Below, piece by piece: positions 8,440 through 16,827 of a DNA stretch of 63,132 nt (positions are counted from its first letter, which is position 1; each line of letters starts with the position of its first letter). The notes beneath the pieces are model-generated. The model was given only the letters and a program-made list of their open reading frames with translations, made no database searches and was not told the DNA's origin. The position numbers and the translations under genes were made by a program. This DNA is from Paracidovorax anthurii (lineage in GTDB: Bacteria; Pseudomonadota; Gammaproteobacteria; Burkholderiales; Burkholderiaceae_C). Location: the NCBI RefSeq assembly GCF_003269065.1, contig NZ_QLTA01000032.1:1-63132 (forward strand), given 5' to 3'.

Positions 8440-9756
8440 CTAGCCCGGCACGGCGTGCAGGGCCTGCCCCGCGGCACGCATGCCCGCTGGCCGTGGTGCC
8501 GAGGGCAGCAAGGCGGCCGTATCGGGTGCTGCAACGCCCTGCTGCAGCACCCGCGCAGCGATGTCCTCGGGTGACGCCTCGGCCAGTGCCGCGAGACAGC
8601 CCAGCAAGGGCTCGGCACGCACCTCGGTGATCCGAGCCCACTCGCGCAGTTGGTCGTCCATGCGCGCCAGCCTCGAGATCCCTTCCGCGCGCGCACGTGT
8701 CACGGGCACGATGCGCCCCTCCAGCTGCGTGTCCGCCGCATCGGCCAGCACGCGCAGGATGGCATGGCGATCCACTGCGCAGCGCTCCTCCTCGGGCACC
8801 GTCCAGCGCACGCGCACACTGGCCCCGGCGACGTCCTGGCGGGCCACGGCATCCCGCAAGGCATCGAGATCGGGGCGCCCCTCGAAAACGATGTCGATCG
8901 TGCGGCGCGCCGGCGTCGCCTCGAGCCGGCACCCGGCGGCCTCGGCTTCCACCTCCCACAAGAGGAAGCCCTTGTCTCCGTCTTCGCCATGGTGGAAGCG
9001 TCCGATCGAGCCGGCGTACGCAATGGCCTGCACCCCCGCGTCGCCCTGCTGGGTCCATGCCTGGTGCCGGTGGATATGGCCGAGCATGACGGCCTGGGCC
9101 TGCGCGGCAAAGAGGGCCCCGGTGGTGAATTCATGATCGAAGCCGGCCATGGGAACACCATGCTCGGTCACGCAACCGAACACCGTGCCATGCGAGACCC
9201 CGATGGTGGGCAGGCCCTGCGCGCGCGCGAGGCGGTGCGACGGCGCGAAGCCCGCCAGCAACTGCGCGAGTTGCTCACCCACGGCCTGGGCCGCCTGCGT
9301 CGCGCCAACGGTGGCCGCCACGGTGGCCTTGTTGACGGTCGGCAGGCACGAAAAGATCGCGACCGCGCCGGACGGCAGGCAGGGGAAGCACCATTCGGGC
9401 GAAACCACCCACCGCCCCTCACGCGTCAGCGCGACCTGCTGGATGCGGTCGGCCACATGGATGGCGTGTCGTCCGCCGATCGAGCGGAAGATGTTGAGCG
9501 TCCCCGGGGGCTCGTGCGAGTACGTTCCCTGCAGCAGCAGCACCGGGCAGTGGTCGGCGAGCCTGCGCACCTGGGCCGCCAGCCGGGCGGCGGCGGGCGC
9601 GTGCAGGTCGAGCGCATGGTCCGTGGCGTCGCCCGAGATGACGGCAGCCTCGACGCCGAGCACGGCAGCCCGGTCGATGGCGGCGCCGAAGCAGCGCTCG
9701 GCCTCTGCCAGATTTTTAGCACCGTAGTGCAGGTCGGAGAAGTGTGCGATGCGCAT
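8440..9756 (-). CDS. SbcD/Mre11-like metallophosphoesterase (438 aa)
   Basis: The calcineurin-like phosphoesterase motifs are in order: SDLH at residues 7-10, SGDATDH, GTYSHE in place of the usual GNHD, a central GVSHG, and GHIHRH. This is the Mre11/SbcD fold, with the residue exchange typical of mobile-element copies. The C-terminal 130 residues are helical and likely contact the SbcC-like partner. It starts 15 nt after the RDF-like gene and precedes the SbcC-like gene, so the three are one operon. Expected role: Mn-dependent nuclease at DNA ends or hairpins. Confidence 0.85.
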   Translation of the reverse strand: MRIAHFSDLHYGAKNLAEAERCFGAAIDRAAVLGVEAAVISGDATDHALDLHAPAAARLAAQVRRLADHCPVLLLQGTYSHEPPGTLNIFRSIGGRHAIHVADRIQQVALTREGRWVVSPEWCFPCLPSGAVAIFSCLPTVNKATVAATVGATQAAQAVGEQLAQLLAGFAPSHRLARAQGLPTIGVSHGTVFGCVTEHGVPMAGFDHEFTTGALFAAQAQAVMLGHIHRHQAWTQQGDAGVQAIAYAGSIGRFHHGEDGDKGFLLWEVEAEAAGCRLEATPARRTIDIVFEGRPDLDALRDAVARQDVAGASVRVRWTVPEEERCAVDRHAILRVLADAADTQLEGRIVPVTRARAEGISRLARMDDQLREWARITEVRAEPLLGCLAALAEASPEDIAARVLQQGVAAPDTAALLPSAPRPAGMRAAGQALHAVPG

Positions 9757-9771
9757 GCGTTCCTCCGCCCT

Positions 9772-11052
9772 TCAGGCGCCCGGCCGCAGTTCGGCCTCGA
9801 TCTTGTCGAGGTAGCCCTCCGGATCGCGTGCATAGCGCTCGAGCTCATCCCATGCCCGGCCACGGCCATGGGGGTTGACGCGCCAGCCCCGGCCCCAGCG
9901 GCGGTCCGCATACTCGCCAAAGCGCTCCGGGTCCATGCCCATGCCCTGAACACGCGCCATCACGGCCTCCAGCGTCGGGCGTCCGGAGCGCGGCTGCGGG
10001 CCCTCGCCACAGGCCGCATCCTCCAGGCCTCCGGCCCCTTCGACCGCCAGCCCACGCACCGCCGCAACCCCTCCTCCGAGTACCTGGGTTGCAAGCTGCG
10101 CCTGCGCAACGACCGTCTCCTCATCATCGGGCTCGCGCAGCAGCGCCGTCACATCGACGGGCGCCTCCAGTTCGATGATCCATTGGGGCACGCGCACGGC
10201 CCGGCCTTGCCCGTCGATGTGTGGCACCTCCTTGAGCACCTTGCTCAAAAAGAAGGTCGTCCGATCGCGCCCCAGGAAGCCGGAGATACGTCCGCCACGC
10301 ATCATGGCGATGGCCTGGAAGCGCTGGGTGGCCGCGCTCATCGCATAGAAGCTTGTGGTGGGCAACTCCAGCGCGCTGATGGAGCGAATGCCCGGGATAA
10401 AGAACAGGAACCGTCCCGTCAGATTGCATTGGCGCGCCTGGTACTCAGGGCAGCATTCCGGGTCGCAGATGCCGCCGTTGTCTTCCCGCTGTACCGCTTT
10501 GCGCCCGCCGAAGATGCGGATGGTGCGCCGTCCTGTGTCGTCCACCGGCACCGGCGCATGCCGCATGCAGTGTCGCACCCGCCCATCGGGCGAGTACTGC
10601 GACCAGAAGCGCTTCTCGTGGGTACTCCATGCGGCGAGTTCGTGGGGCATCACGGTCTGCCAAAGGTCCGCGGGAAAGACGACGGGAAAGCGATAGAGGC
10701 GATGGCCCTGGCCGCGGTCCTCTCCGTAGGCGTCGAGAATCTCTCGCGCCATCTCCGGGTTCGCGAAATCCGATGCACGCACGGTGAACCACGGGACGTT
10801 GCGCGGCACGAGCGGGGACTTCAACTGCGGCAGCGCTTCGGCCAGCGTGCGCTCGATCTGCTCGAAGGACCGGCCCTCTGCCACACCCTGGGCGTAGATG
10901 GCCTTGGCCTGCGCATGTTCAGCCGCCTTGCGCGTGAGCACCATGATGCCGGGACGGATCCTGCCTCCCGTAGGGATACGCGCCGCGGCCTCTCCCAGCA
11001 GCGTGGGAGGGGCTGCAGGCGGGCCCAGTACTTTAACGACAGCATGGCTCAT
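9772..11052 (-). CDS. Recombination-directionality-factor-like protein (426 aa)
   Basis: The start at 11052 follows AAGGAG by 7 nt. The N-terminal half contains GGRIRPGIMVLTRKAAEHA and SPLVPRNVPWFTVRASDF, matching the phage gp3-like recombination-directionality-factor family, often annotated in ICEs as hydrolase or metal-binding protein. A cysteine/histidine cluster (ICDPECCPEY, ARQCN) in the middle could bind zinc. Genes of this family often travel with SbcCD-like genes. A role in excision direction or recombination is plausible by family but is not shown by the sequence. Confidence 0.7.
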   Translation of the reverse strand: MSHAVVKVLGPPAAPPTLLGEAAARIPTGGRIRPGIMVLTRKAAEHAQAKAIYAQGVAEGRSFEQIERTLAEALPQLKSPLVPRNVPWFTVRASDFANPEMAREILDAYGEDRGQGHRLYRFPVVFPADLWQTVMPHELAAWSTHEKRFWSQYSPDGRVRHCMRHAPVPVDDTGRRTIRIFGGRKAVQREDNGGICDPECCPEYQARQCNLTGRFLFFIPGIRSISALELPTTSFYAMSAATQRFQAIAMMRGGRISGFLGRDRTTFFLSKVLKEVPHIDGQGRAVRVPQWIIELEAPVDVTALLREPDDEETVVAQAQLATQVLGGGVAAVRGLAVEGAGGLEDAACGEGPQPRSGRPTLEAVMARVQGMGMDPERFGEYADRRWGRGWRVNPHGRGRAWDELERYARDPEGYLDKIEAELRPGA

Positions 11053-11072
11053 CGGACACTCCTTCATGAACA

Positions 11073-11086
11073 TCGGGACATCCCGA
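11073..11086. promoter_or_regulatory. Palindrome upstream of the RDF-like gene
   Basis: TCGGGA-CA-TCCCGA is a perfect 6-bp inverted repeat about 20 bp upstream of the RDF-like start. It may be an operator or the leader hairpin of that mRNA, in line with the hairpins before other ICE genes. Confidence 0.4.
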
Positions 11087-11196
11087 CGATTCATGCTCTC
11101 GCTCCAATAGGCCTCGTCAAGTTGCGTCCGGTAACCGGATCGTCGAACTGCTGCCTGAGCTGGAGATCGCGAAAGCCAGGCGATAGCATTGCTGGT

Positions 11197-11478
11197 ATGT
11201 CAACCGCCAATCGCCAATACCAAGTCCAACTGCGCGGGGTTCAGACGATGGACGCATTCTCAGCCGCATTCAACGAGGGCCTCATAAACGGGGCGGGTGG
11301 TCATTGGAATGGCAAGAGCTGGGATGCCTTCAATGACTATCTGAGCTGGCCAGTTGAGGAGTCGTATGCCCTAGTCCTTGACGGCTGGACCAGCTGCAAG
11401 GCCCTGAACGAGCGCGACCGGGTGATCTTCGAAGAAATACTCACTGACAACTCGCACGTCTCCGTAAGCCGAACATAG
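11197..11478 (+). pseudogene. Barstar-like ribonuclease inhibitor, 3' end replaced
   Basis: The frame contains GGHWNGKSWDAFNDYLSW and SYALVLDGWTSCKALN, the core of barstar-family immunity proteins that inhibit barnase-type RNases. After about EEILTDNSHV the homology stops and five foreign residues lead to a stop codon, where an IS5-type remnant begins on the other strand. The gene has probably lost its last strand. No ribonuclease toxin partner is nearby. It may be a relic of a polymorphic-toxin immunity cassette. The start has only a weak ribosome binding site. Confidence 0.6.
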
Positions 11479-11700
11479 TCGTGCCGAGCCGTCTAGACCG
11501 ACGAAGCACCGATACAGCGGACGCTCGTGCAGTTCTTCCTCCATCGCCGGGTCGCTGAGGTTCCACCACAGCTGCAGGCAATGGATGCGCAGCATCGTCT
11601 CGATAGCGAATGGTGGTCGACCACTCAGTGCCCGGTGCGCGCCGCGCGCGTGGGTGGATGTAGCGGGCCAAGATAGACATGAATTTCGGCTCGTCTTGAA
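11440..11700 (-). mobile_element. IS5-family transposase N-terminal remnant, frameshifted
   Basis: On the minus strand one frame gives MSILARYIHPRARRA and another continues with IETMLRIHCLQLWWNLSDPA and RCFVGLDGSARL, the N-terminal domain of IS5-type transposases. The two parts need a frameshift to join, and nothing of the DDE domain follows, so this is a dead fragment. It marks the left border between ICE backbone and catabolic cargo 1. The 265 bp from here to the IclR gene hold nothing I can identify. Confidence 0.65.
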
Positions 11701-11966
11701 CAGAGAGACCGAAAGATCTTGAACGGTCGTTTCGGCATCGTGATCAACAGCTGGAATGCGCCCGTTGCAGCCCATGAGCATACGGCGTCGAAGGTCAGCA
11801 CCGGGACCGACTGCAGACGTTGGAAGTTTGTTCATCAGCGTTCAGTTTGGACGCTCGGGCTGACTTCCCCATTTGTAGGCGGCTCGACGCGCTTGCTGCC
11901 CCGTATAGACGGGCTCGATGCTTCGGTGAACTGCGAGTTGCTCAAGAACTGGTTCGCCGAGAGCAG

Positions 11967-12767
11967 TCAAGTGTCCAAAGTGCCCCGCGCGATGTCTCTT
12001 CGTACCACCGCGACCAGATTGAGCAACGCTGGAGAAAACTGTTTCGCTACCCGTGCCGCTGACTCTGCGGTCGACAAACTGAGGTTGAACACGTACGTAG
12101 CATCATCCACCGCCAATGGTGCTGCCAGCGCAACCACTTCAGGTTGCCAAGATGCTGAACAGTAACCCTTCTCGGCCACATCCATCCGTGCCCCCTCAAT
12201 GGATCGCGCAAGTTCGCCCCACCCATCCGGGCGGCGGCTGCGAAACACCGCCATCAGCGCCTTGCGCCTAGGTTCCGGCGCGACTGCGAGATAGGCGCGC
12301 CCCAGCGAGGTCAGTTCCATCGGCACTCGCTGCCCGGACACCACATGCCGCAGAGCCACGCGCCGGGCGTAGCGGATCGACTCCAGATAGACCATTTCGT
12401 CGAGGTCTGGCGCGGCGAGCCCGACGTTGACGCGCTGGCCTTCTGCCAAAGCTCGCATATGAGGCGCGGCAACCGTCAACACGCGCGACCCTGAGCGCAT
12501 AGCGTGGCCCAGGCTCAGCACGGCCGGGGCCAGTCGATAGGCGCGGCGGGCGGTGTCCAGTTGCAGCATGCCGGTGCCCACCAGCGTCTGCGTCAAACGG
12601 CTTACCGTGGACTTCGACAGGCCTGTGCGCTCGGCCAGTTCTCCGTTCCCCAGCAGCTCCGAGCCCTGCCGGAATGCACGCAGCAATTCGATGCCACGTT
12701 CAAGCGACCGGTTGGCAGGCGACTGGCCTGGCTTGTCTTCGGCAATCACATTTCGCGCAGCGTTCAT
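11967..12767 (-). CDS. IclR-family transcriptional regulator (266 aa)
   Basis: AGGAGAG lies 7 nt before the ATG at 12767. The N-terminal winged helix-turn-helix reads SLERGIELLRAF, then LAERTGLSKSTVSRLTQTL. The effector-binding IclR domain follows, with NVGLAAPDLDEMVYLESI and the conserved glycine-rich MELTSLGRAYLA. The gene is divergent from the first receptor/enzyme operon of cargo 1, and a palindrome typical of IclR operators lies between them. It probably controls that operon in response to an aromatic or organic acid. Confidence 0.93.
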   Translation of the reverse strand: MNAARNVIAEDKPGQSPANRSLERGIELLRAFRQGSELLGNGELAERTGLSKSTVSRLTQTLVGTGMLQLDTARRAYRLAPAVLSLGHAMRSGSRVLTVAAPHMRALAEGQRVNVGLAAPDLDEMVYLESIRYARRVALRHVVSGQRVPMELTSLGRAYLAVAPEPRRKALMAVFRSRRPDGWGELARSIEGARMDVAEKGYCSASWQPEVVALAAPLAVDDATYVFNLSLSTAESAARVAKQFSPALLNLVAVVRRDIARGTLDT

Positions 12768-12799
12768 GCGTGGCTCTCCTGTGGCAGATGGTACTTCGG

Positions 12800-12814
12800 T
12801 TCCACTGAATGGAA
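12800..12814. promoter_or_regulatory. Predicted IclR operator, site 1
   Basis: TTCCA-CTGAA-TGGAA is a perfect inverted repeat between the divergent IclR gene and the first TTT receptor gene. The half-site resembles the TGGAA/TTCCA core of E. coli IclR-type sites. A longer version of the same palindrome occurs at 24316. Confidence 0.55.
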
Positions 12815-12923
12815 TTGGCGGGGTTACTTTCTGGGTCGATCTTCCTAAGCTACGGCCACGGTGATCGCACACCGACGCCGCCACCCGCCAGGGCCTCGCG
12901 CGCCCCATCACGGAGACATTCAC

Positions 12924-13907
12924 ATGCGTCAGCCAAGCTTCCAACTCATCCGCACGTTCGCCAAGCCACTGCTCATCGGCGCCGTCCTGGCCGCAGGCGC
13001 TGCCTTTGCCAGCACCTTTCCGCAGAAGCCCGTGCGCATCGTCGTGCCGTTCGCACCTGGTGGCGGCACCGACCTGATCGCCCGCACGCTGGGTCAGGAA
13101 ATGTCCAAGGACCTCGGTCAGCCCGTCATCATCGACAACAAACCCGGTGCCGGCACCATCATCGGCACCGATGCAGTCGCCAAGGCGCAGCCCGATGGCT
13201 ACACCCTGGTGATGGCCAGCTTCGCGCATGCCGTCAATCCCAGCCTGCAACCCAAGCTGCCGTTCACCAACGACAAATCCTTCGCGCCGGTGATCCTGGT
13301 CGGCCGCGGCCCCAACGTTCTGGTGGTACGCCCGGCCAGCCCGTTCAAGACGGTGCAGGACGTGCTCGCCGCCGCCAAGGCCAGCCCGGGCAAGCTGACC
13401 TACGCGTCACAAGGCGCAGGCACTTCGGCCCATCTGGGCGGCGAGATGTTCGACAACCTGGCCAAGGTCAAGACCGTGCACATCCCGTACCGCGGCGCCG
13501 GCCCGGCGATGACCGACCTGATGGGTGGGCAGGTCGACATGTTCTTCGGCACGGCCGCCGCCGTGGCGCCCTTCGTCGAGCGTGGCCAGTTGCGCGCCAT
13601 CGCCGTGACCAGCGCCCAGCCTTCGGCCGCGTTCAAGGGCATTCCGACCATCGCCGAAACCATCCCAGGTTATGCCGTAGAGAGCTGGTACGGGCTGTAT
13701 GCCCCGGCCGGCACACCGAAGGATGTGATCGCACGCCTGAATGCGGCCGCCGCCAAGGCCGCGCGCGCTCCGGACTTCACGCGCAAGGTGGAGCAGGAAG
13801 GCCTGGCCATTGCTGCCGGCGACCCTGCGGAACTGGACGCCTACGTGCGCGGCGAGGAAAAGCGCTGGGCCCGTGTCGTCAAGGAGAACGGCATCAAGGC
13901 CGACTGA
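12924..13907 (+). CDS. TTT/Bug-family periplasmic binding protein, copy 1
   Basis: This 327-aa protein has a signal peptide ending near GAAFAS, then KPVRIVVPFAPGGGTDLIAR and GQPVIIDNKPGAGTIIGTD, the hallmark first two blocks of Bug receptors. VPYRGAGPAMTDLMGGQVD follows. CGGAGA precedes the ATG. These proteins bind carboxylates in the periplasm and normally serve TctA/TctB membrane pairs, none of which is in this window. It is the first gene of the divergent operon. The ligand is unknown, presumably the acid degraded by the downstream enzymes. Confidence 0.92.
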   Translation: MRQPSFQLIRTFAKPLLIGAVLAAGAAFASTFPQKPVRIVVPFAPGGGTDLIARTLGQEMSKDLGQPVIIDNKPGAGTIIGTDAVAKAQPDGYTLVMASFAHAVNPSLQPKLPFTNDKSFAPVILVGRGPNVLVVRPASPFKTVQDVLAAAKASPGKLTYASQGAGTSAHLGGEMFDNLAKVKTVHIPYRGAGPAMTDLMGGQVDMFFGTAAAVAPFVERGQLRAIAVTSAQPSAAFKGIPTIAETIPGYAVESWYGLYAPAGTPKDVIARLNAAAAKAARAPDFTRKVEQEGLAIAAGDPAELDAYVRGEEKRWARVVKENGIKAD

Positions 13908-13930
13908 ACAACCCCATCGAGGAGAACCCC

Positions 13931-14734
13931 ATGAGCTTCACACTGATCAACCTGGACGTCGCGGCCGGCATCGCGACCATCACCCTGAACCGTCCCGACA
14001 AGCGCAACGCCATGAGCGATGCCATGCGCAGCGAGTTCATCGAAGCGCTGGAACAGGTGGCCGCCAACAAGGCCATCAAAGCCCTGGTGCTGACCGGCGC
14101 GGGCAAAGGCTTCTGCGCTGGCGGCGACATCGCCGGCATGGAAAAGCGCATGAACGCCCCGACCGGCGAAGTCGGTTTCAACGGCTGGCACCGCCAGCAA
14201 CGCGTGCACCACACCCAGGCGCTGCTGCACACGATGCCCAAGCCAGTGATCGCTGCCGTGAACGGCGCAGCTTCCGGCTTGGGCGCCGATACGGCGCTGG
14301 CCTGTGACTTCATCATCGCCAGCGAGTGGGCCAGCTTCACCTGGTCGTACATCCACCGCGGCATCATCCCCGATGGCGGCGGCATGTACTTCCTGCCGCG
14401 CCGCGTCGGCCTCCCCAAGGCCAAGGAGCTGATCTTCACGGGTCGCGCCGTCAAGGTGGACGAGGCCGTGGCGCTGGGCATCGTGGACCGCAAGACATCG
14501 GGCGAGACGCTGGTCGCCGATGCTCAGGCCTGGGCCGCCGAGCTAGGCAAGGGCTCGGCCACGGCGCTGGCCCTGACCAAGACCATCCTGAACCAGAGCT
14601 TCGAACTGTCAGCTCACCAGGTTTTCGCCCAGGGCAGCCAGGCCCAGGGCATTTGCTACACCAGCACCGAGCACCGCGCCTCGGTGATGGCCTTCCTCGA
14701 CAAGTCCGCAGCCGCCCCGGCCGCCAAGGAGTGA
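13931..14734 (+). CDS. Enoyl-CoA hydratase/isomerase (crotonase family, 267 aa)
   Basis: The oxyanion-hole segments are TGAGKGFCAGGDIAG and NGAASGLGADTALACDF. Where classical hydratases carry two glutamates, this protein reads FTWSYIHRGIIPDGGG: the second position is Asp and the first is not Glu. This resembles PaaG-type isomerases and ring-opening crotonases more than simple hydratases. AGGAG precedes the start. Its stop overlaps an ATG of the next frame, so the operon is tightly packed. Likely step: isomerisation or hydration of an unsaturated acyl-CoA. Confidence 0.88.
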   Translation: MSFTLINLDVAAGIATITLNRPDKRNAMSDAMRSEFIEALEQVAANKAIKALVLTGAGKGFCAGGDIAGMEKRMNAPTGEVGFNGWHRQQRVHHTQALLHTMPKPVIAAVNGAASGLGADTALACDFIIASEWASFTWSYIHRGIIPDGGGMYFLPRRVGLPKAKELIFTGRAVKVDEAVALGIVDRKTSGETLVADAQAWAAELGKGSATALALTKTILNQSFELSAHQVFAQGSQAQGICYTSTEHRASVMAFLDKSAAAPAAKE

Positions 14735-14739
14735 TGACC

Positions 14740-16827
14740 ATGAACGCCATTTCCCGCTTGCTCCAGCCGCGCAGCGTCGCCGTGATCGGCGCATCCGCCG
14801 ACGCCGGCAAGACCGCTGGTCGTCCCGTCTCCTACCTCGTCAAGCACGGCTTCAAGGGCGACATATACCCCGTCAACCCCAAGGTCGACCGCATCGGTGA
14901 GCTGACCTGCTACCCCGACGTGGCGGCACTGCCTGGCGTGCCCGACGTGGCCATCGTGCTGCTGGGTGCCGAACGCGCGCACCTGGCCGTGCGCGACCTG
15001 GCCGCCCGGGGCTGCGCGGCCGCCATCGTGCTGGCCAGCGGATACACCGAGACCGGCGAAGATGGCGCACGCCGCCAGAAGCAGTTGATCGAGGCTGCCG
15101 GCAGCATGCGTATCCTGGGGCCCAACACCATCGGGCTGGTGAACCTGACCGACAACATCGTTCTGTCGGCCACAGGTGCGCTGGAGATGGAGCACTTTCC
15201 GGTAGGCGGCATCGGCGTGGTGTCGCAAAGCGGCGGCATCCTGGGTGCGTTGCTTTCGCGTGCGGCGGCACGGGGCATTGGTCTATCCAAGCTCATCTCC
15301 ACCAGCAACGAGGTGGACCTGGAACTGGCCGACTTCATCGACCATCTGGCCGACGATGAGGCCACGAAGGTCATCGCGCTGTATGTGGAAACGGTGCGCG
15401 ACCCCGCCAAGTTCCGCAACGCCTGCCTGAAGGCGGCTCAAAAGGGCAAGCCCGTGGTGGCGTTCAAGATCGGCCGCTCGGAAGCCGGCGCCAAAGCTGC
15501 TGTCTCGCACACCGGCGCCCTGGCCGGTGCCGACCGCATGTACGACGCGCTGTTCCAGCAGATCGGCGTGATCCGTGCGCAGACCTTCTCCGACCTGCTG
15601 GACATTCCCTCTGCGTTGGCCACGGGCCGCAAGCTGCACGGCAAGCGCGTCGCGATCCTCACCTCCACCGGTGGTGCCGGCACGCTGGTGTCTGACGACC
15701 TTGGCATAGCTGGGTTCGACACGTCCGCACCGGATGCGGCCACGGCCGAGGCACTGCGTGCCCTGCAGACCGGTGACCACGCCGTGCTGGACCGCAATCC
15801 CATCGACGTGACGCTCGCCGGCCTCAAGCCCGACCTGTTGCGCGGCGCCATCAACGTGCTGCTCAAGAGCGACAGCTACGACGCACTGACCATCATCGTC
15901 GGCTCTTCCAGCCTCGCCATGCCGGAACTGCTGGCCGGTGCCATCCAGGACTGCCTGCCGAACTCCGACAAGCCTGTCATCGCCTATGTCAGCCCGCATG
16001 CTCCTGAAGTCGGTGCGTTGCTGACGCAACGCGGCGTGCCGGCCTTCGCGGCAGCTGAGAGCTGCACGGCAGCGCTGCAGGCGATGTTCAAGGCCACGCA
16101 GCTCAAGCCCCAGGTCGATGCCAGCGCAGCGGACCAGCCGGTGGCGGTGGACGACCTGCCGGCCGGATCGCTCGATGAATACCAGGCCAAGCAGTTGTTC
16201 ACGCGCTTCGGTGTGCCGTGCGCCGGCGAACGCATCGTGGCGACGCCGGCCGAGGCTCAAGCCGCAGCGCGCGAGCTGGGTGACCGTGTAGTCCTGAAGA
16301 TTCTGTCGGCAGAAATCACGCACAAGAGCGACGTGGGAGGCGTGGCGGTCAACTTGACGGCCGACAACGTGGGAGAGCGCCTGTCCGCCATGACTGCCGA
16401 GGTCGAGGCCAAAGCAGGCGTGCGGCCCAAGCGCTTCCTCGTGCAAGAGATGGTCGGCGGCGGCACCGAGCTGATCCTGGGCATGCATCGCGATGCGCTG
16501 GGAACGGCCATCCTGTTGGGCATGGGCGGCGTCACCGCGGAACTGTTCAAGGACACCACCATGCGCCTGCTGCCACCGGAGGGCGGCCTGTCGCGCGCCG
16601 ATGCCCTGGCCATGGCGCAGCAGCTCAAGACCTGGCCGCTGCTGGACGGCTTCCGTGGCCGTCCCAAGGCTGATGTGGATGCCCTGGTCACGGCCATCGT
16701 GGCGTTCTCTCAGATGGCGGCGCAGCTCGGTGAACGATTGGTCGAAGCCGAAATCAACCCGGTGTTCGTCCTGCCGCAGGGTCAGGGCGTCCGCGCGGCC
16801 GACGGCGTCGTGGTGCTGGCCTCATGA
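14740..16827 (+). CDS. ADP-forming acyl-CoA synthetase (fused alpha/beta, 695 aa)
   Basis: Domains in order: CoA-binding Rossmann domain (RSVAVIGASADAGK, about residues 10-130), flavodoxin-like ligase domain with the phospho-histidine motif VSHTGALAGADRM, and a C-terminal ATP-grasp domain with ITHKSDVGGVAVNL and LVEAEINPVF. It activates an acid to its CoA thioester, the entry step of the pathway. The ATG at 14740 is 8 nt after AAGGAG; an in-frame ATG at 14734 overlaps the previous stop. It overlaps the next gene by 4 bp. Confidence 0.9.
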   Translation: MNAISRLLQPRSVAVIGASADAGKTAGRPVSYLVKHGFKGDIYPVNPKVDRIGELTCYPDVAALPGVPDVAIVLLGAERAHLAVRDLAARGCAAAIVLASGYTETGEDGARRQKQLIEAAGSMRILGPNTIGLVNLTDNIVLSATGALEMEHFPVGGIGVVSQSGGILGALLSRAAARGIGLSKLISTSNEVDLELADFIDHLADDEATKVIALYVETVRDPAKFRNACLKAAQKGKPVVAFKIGRSEAGAKAAVSHTGALAGADRMYDALFQQIGVIRAQTFSDLLDIPSALATGRKLHGKRVAILTSTGGAGTLVSDDLGIAGFDTSAPDAATAEALRALQTGDHAVLDRNPIDVTLAGLKPDLLRGAINVLLKSDSYDALTIIVGSSSLAMPELLAGAIQDCLPNSDKPVIAYVSPHAPEVGALLTQRGVPAFAAAESCTAALQAMFKATQLKPQVDASAADQPVAVDDLPAGSLDEYQAKQLFTRFGVPCAGERIVATPAEAQAAARELGDRVVLKILSAEITHKSDVGGVAVNLTADNVGERLSAMTAEVEAKAGVRPKRFLVQEMVGGGTELILGMHRDALGTAILLGMGGVTAELFKDTTMRLLPPEGGLSRADALAMAQQLKTWPLLDGFRGRPKADVDALVTAIVAFSQMAAQLGERLVEAEINPVFVLPQGQGVRAADGVVVLAS

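Noticed and set aside
5631-8630. A 999-codon open frame on the plus strand
   Set aside because: It is antisense to the SbcC-like gene, has no domain and poor start context; long mirror frames are common opposite GC-rich genes.
8650-11478. A 942-codon plus-strand frame
   Set aside because: Only its last 94 codons are real (the barstar-like gene); the rest is the mirror of the SbcD-like and RDF-like genes.
12809-14734. A 641-aa frame that seemed to be a fusion with the crotonase
   Set aside because: The first 374 codons are an out-of-frame reading of receptor copy 1; a ribosome binding site and family length fix the crotonase start at 13931.
14326-16827. An N-terminal extension of the CoA ligase
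   Set aside because: The extension overlaps the crotonase gene out of frame; the family begins near MNAISRLLQPRS at 14740.
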